DNA from: an uncultured Eubacteriales bacterium
Lineage (GTDB): Bacteria; Bacillota; Clostridia; Oscillospirales; Butyricicoccaceae
Direction of reading: 5' to 3'
Length of the DNA: 12,852 nucleotides
NCBI GenBank assembly: GCA_934630445.1
Contig: CAKTWY010000064.1
Coordinates: 1-12,852, forward strand
Part shown: positions 12,749 through 12,852 of the stretch, in pieces
Layout of the letters: the number at the start of each line of letters is the position of its first letter
Numbering within the stretch: position 1 is the stretch's first letter
The notes under the pieces: generated by a model
The model's database searches: none
What the model was told of the DNA's origin: nothing
The model's input: only the letters and a program-made list of their open reading frames with translations
Position numbers and translations under genes: made by a program

Positions 12749-12852
12749 AAAAATGGCCGCAGGCTATTTTTATACGCATGTGCGTCGGTTGCCCGCGAGG
12801 GCGAGACGGACGCACGGGAAAGCGGATTTTTTATTGCTCCGCAATAAAAAAT
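12749..12852 (+). repeat. three-hairpin intergenic repeat element, copy 2
   Basis: It has the same order of hairpins as the element at 4010-4117. Hairpin 1 pairs 12749-12758 with 12762-12771 (one G-U) and has the same GCA loop. Hairpin 2 keeps the core CGGTTGCCCGC and AGGGCGAGACGG but uses GTGCGTC (12780-12786) with GACGCAC (12809-12815) as its outer stem. Hairpin 3 pairs 12826-12837 with 12841-12852 perfectly and has loop TCC where copy 1 has GAA. The window stops exactly at the last pair, so the right border is not known. It does not follow a gene directly; the nearest stop codon is almost 300 nt upstream. Confidence 0.8.

Overview
The window looks like a piece of a GC-rich, Gram-positive chromosome, most likely a member of the Clostridia. 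The pointers are strong AGGAGG-type ribosome binding sites, sigma-A type promoters, a rpsF-ssb-rpsR operon, an AGCS amino-acid symporter, a URO-D family methyltransferase and an HPr-like protein of the clostridial type. No species can be named from the sequence alone.

Left part, plus strand (1-4009): the 3' end of a PTS EIIC-like membrane protein is followed by two homologous alpha/beta-hydrolase genes that overlap by 4 nt and then by a GHMP-family sugar kinase. Spacing suggests one operon, probably for uptake and processing of an acylated or otherwise substituted sugar; the substrate is unknown. The second hydrolase has kept the family's ends but lost all three catalytic-triad positions, so it looks like a pseudoenzyme paired with its active paralogue. 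The operon ends in a structured repeat element of about 108 bp (4010-4117) whose first hairpin can act as a terminator. A second, diverged copy closes the window (12749-12852).

Middle (4151-6955): two single-gene units on the plus strand. The first is an alanine/glycine:cation symporter with its own promoter and terminator. The second is a zinc-motif URO-D family methyltransferase. It converges on the next gene through a 21-bp perfect inverted repeat that can terminate both strands.

Minus-strand block (6957-11503): a 1057-residue fusion of an EndoQ-like PHP/zinc-finger nuclease and a UvrD/PcrA-type helicase. It carries a QLSLF sliding-clamp motif both at the domain junction and at the extreme C-terminus. 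Upstream of it is the rpsF-ssb-rpsR operon, with a textbook TTGACA/TATAAT promoter and a leader hairpin near the rpsF ribosome binding site.

Right part, plus strand (11601-12852): three tandem genes, too short for most gene callers, encode 36, 36 and 37 residues. The first two are about two-thirds identical and the third is a diverged relative. They end at a strong terminator and are followed by an HPr-like protein that lacks the phosphorylatable histidine but keeps the regulatory-serine region. The last 396 bp hold a terminator, a degenerate inverted repeat, a short palindrome and the second copy of the structured repeat, with no gene. The micro-gene cluster, the dead/active hydrolase pair, the double clamp motif and the three-hairpin repeat are the items most worth following up.
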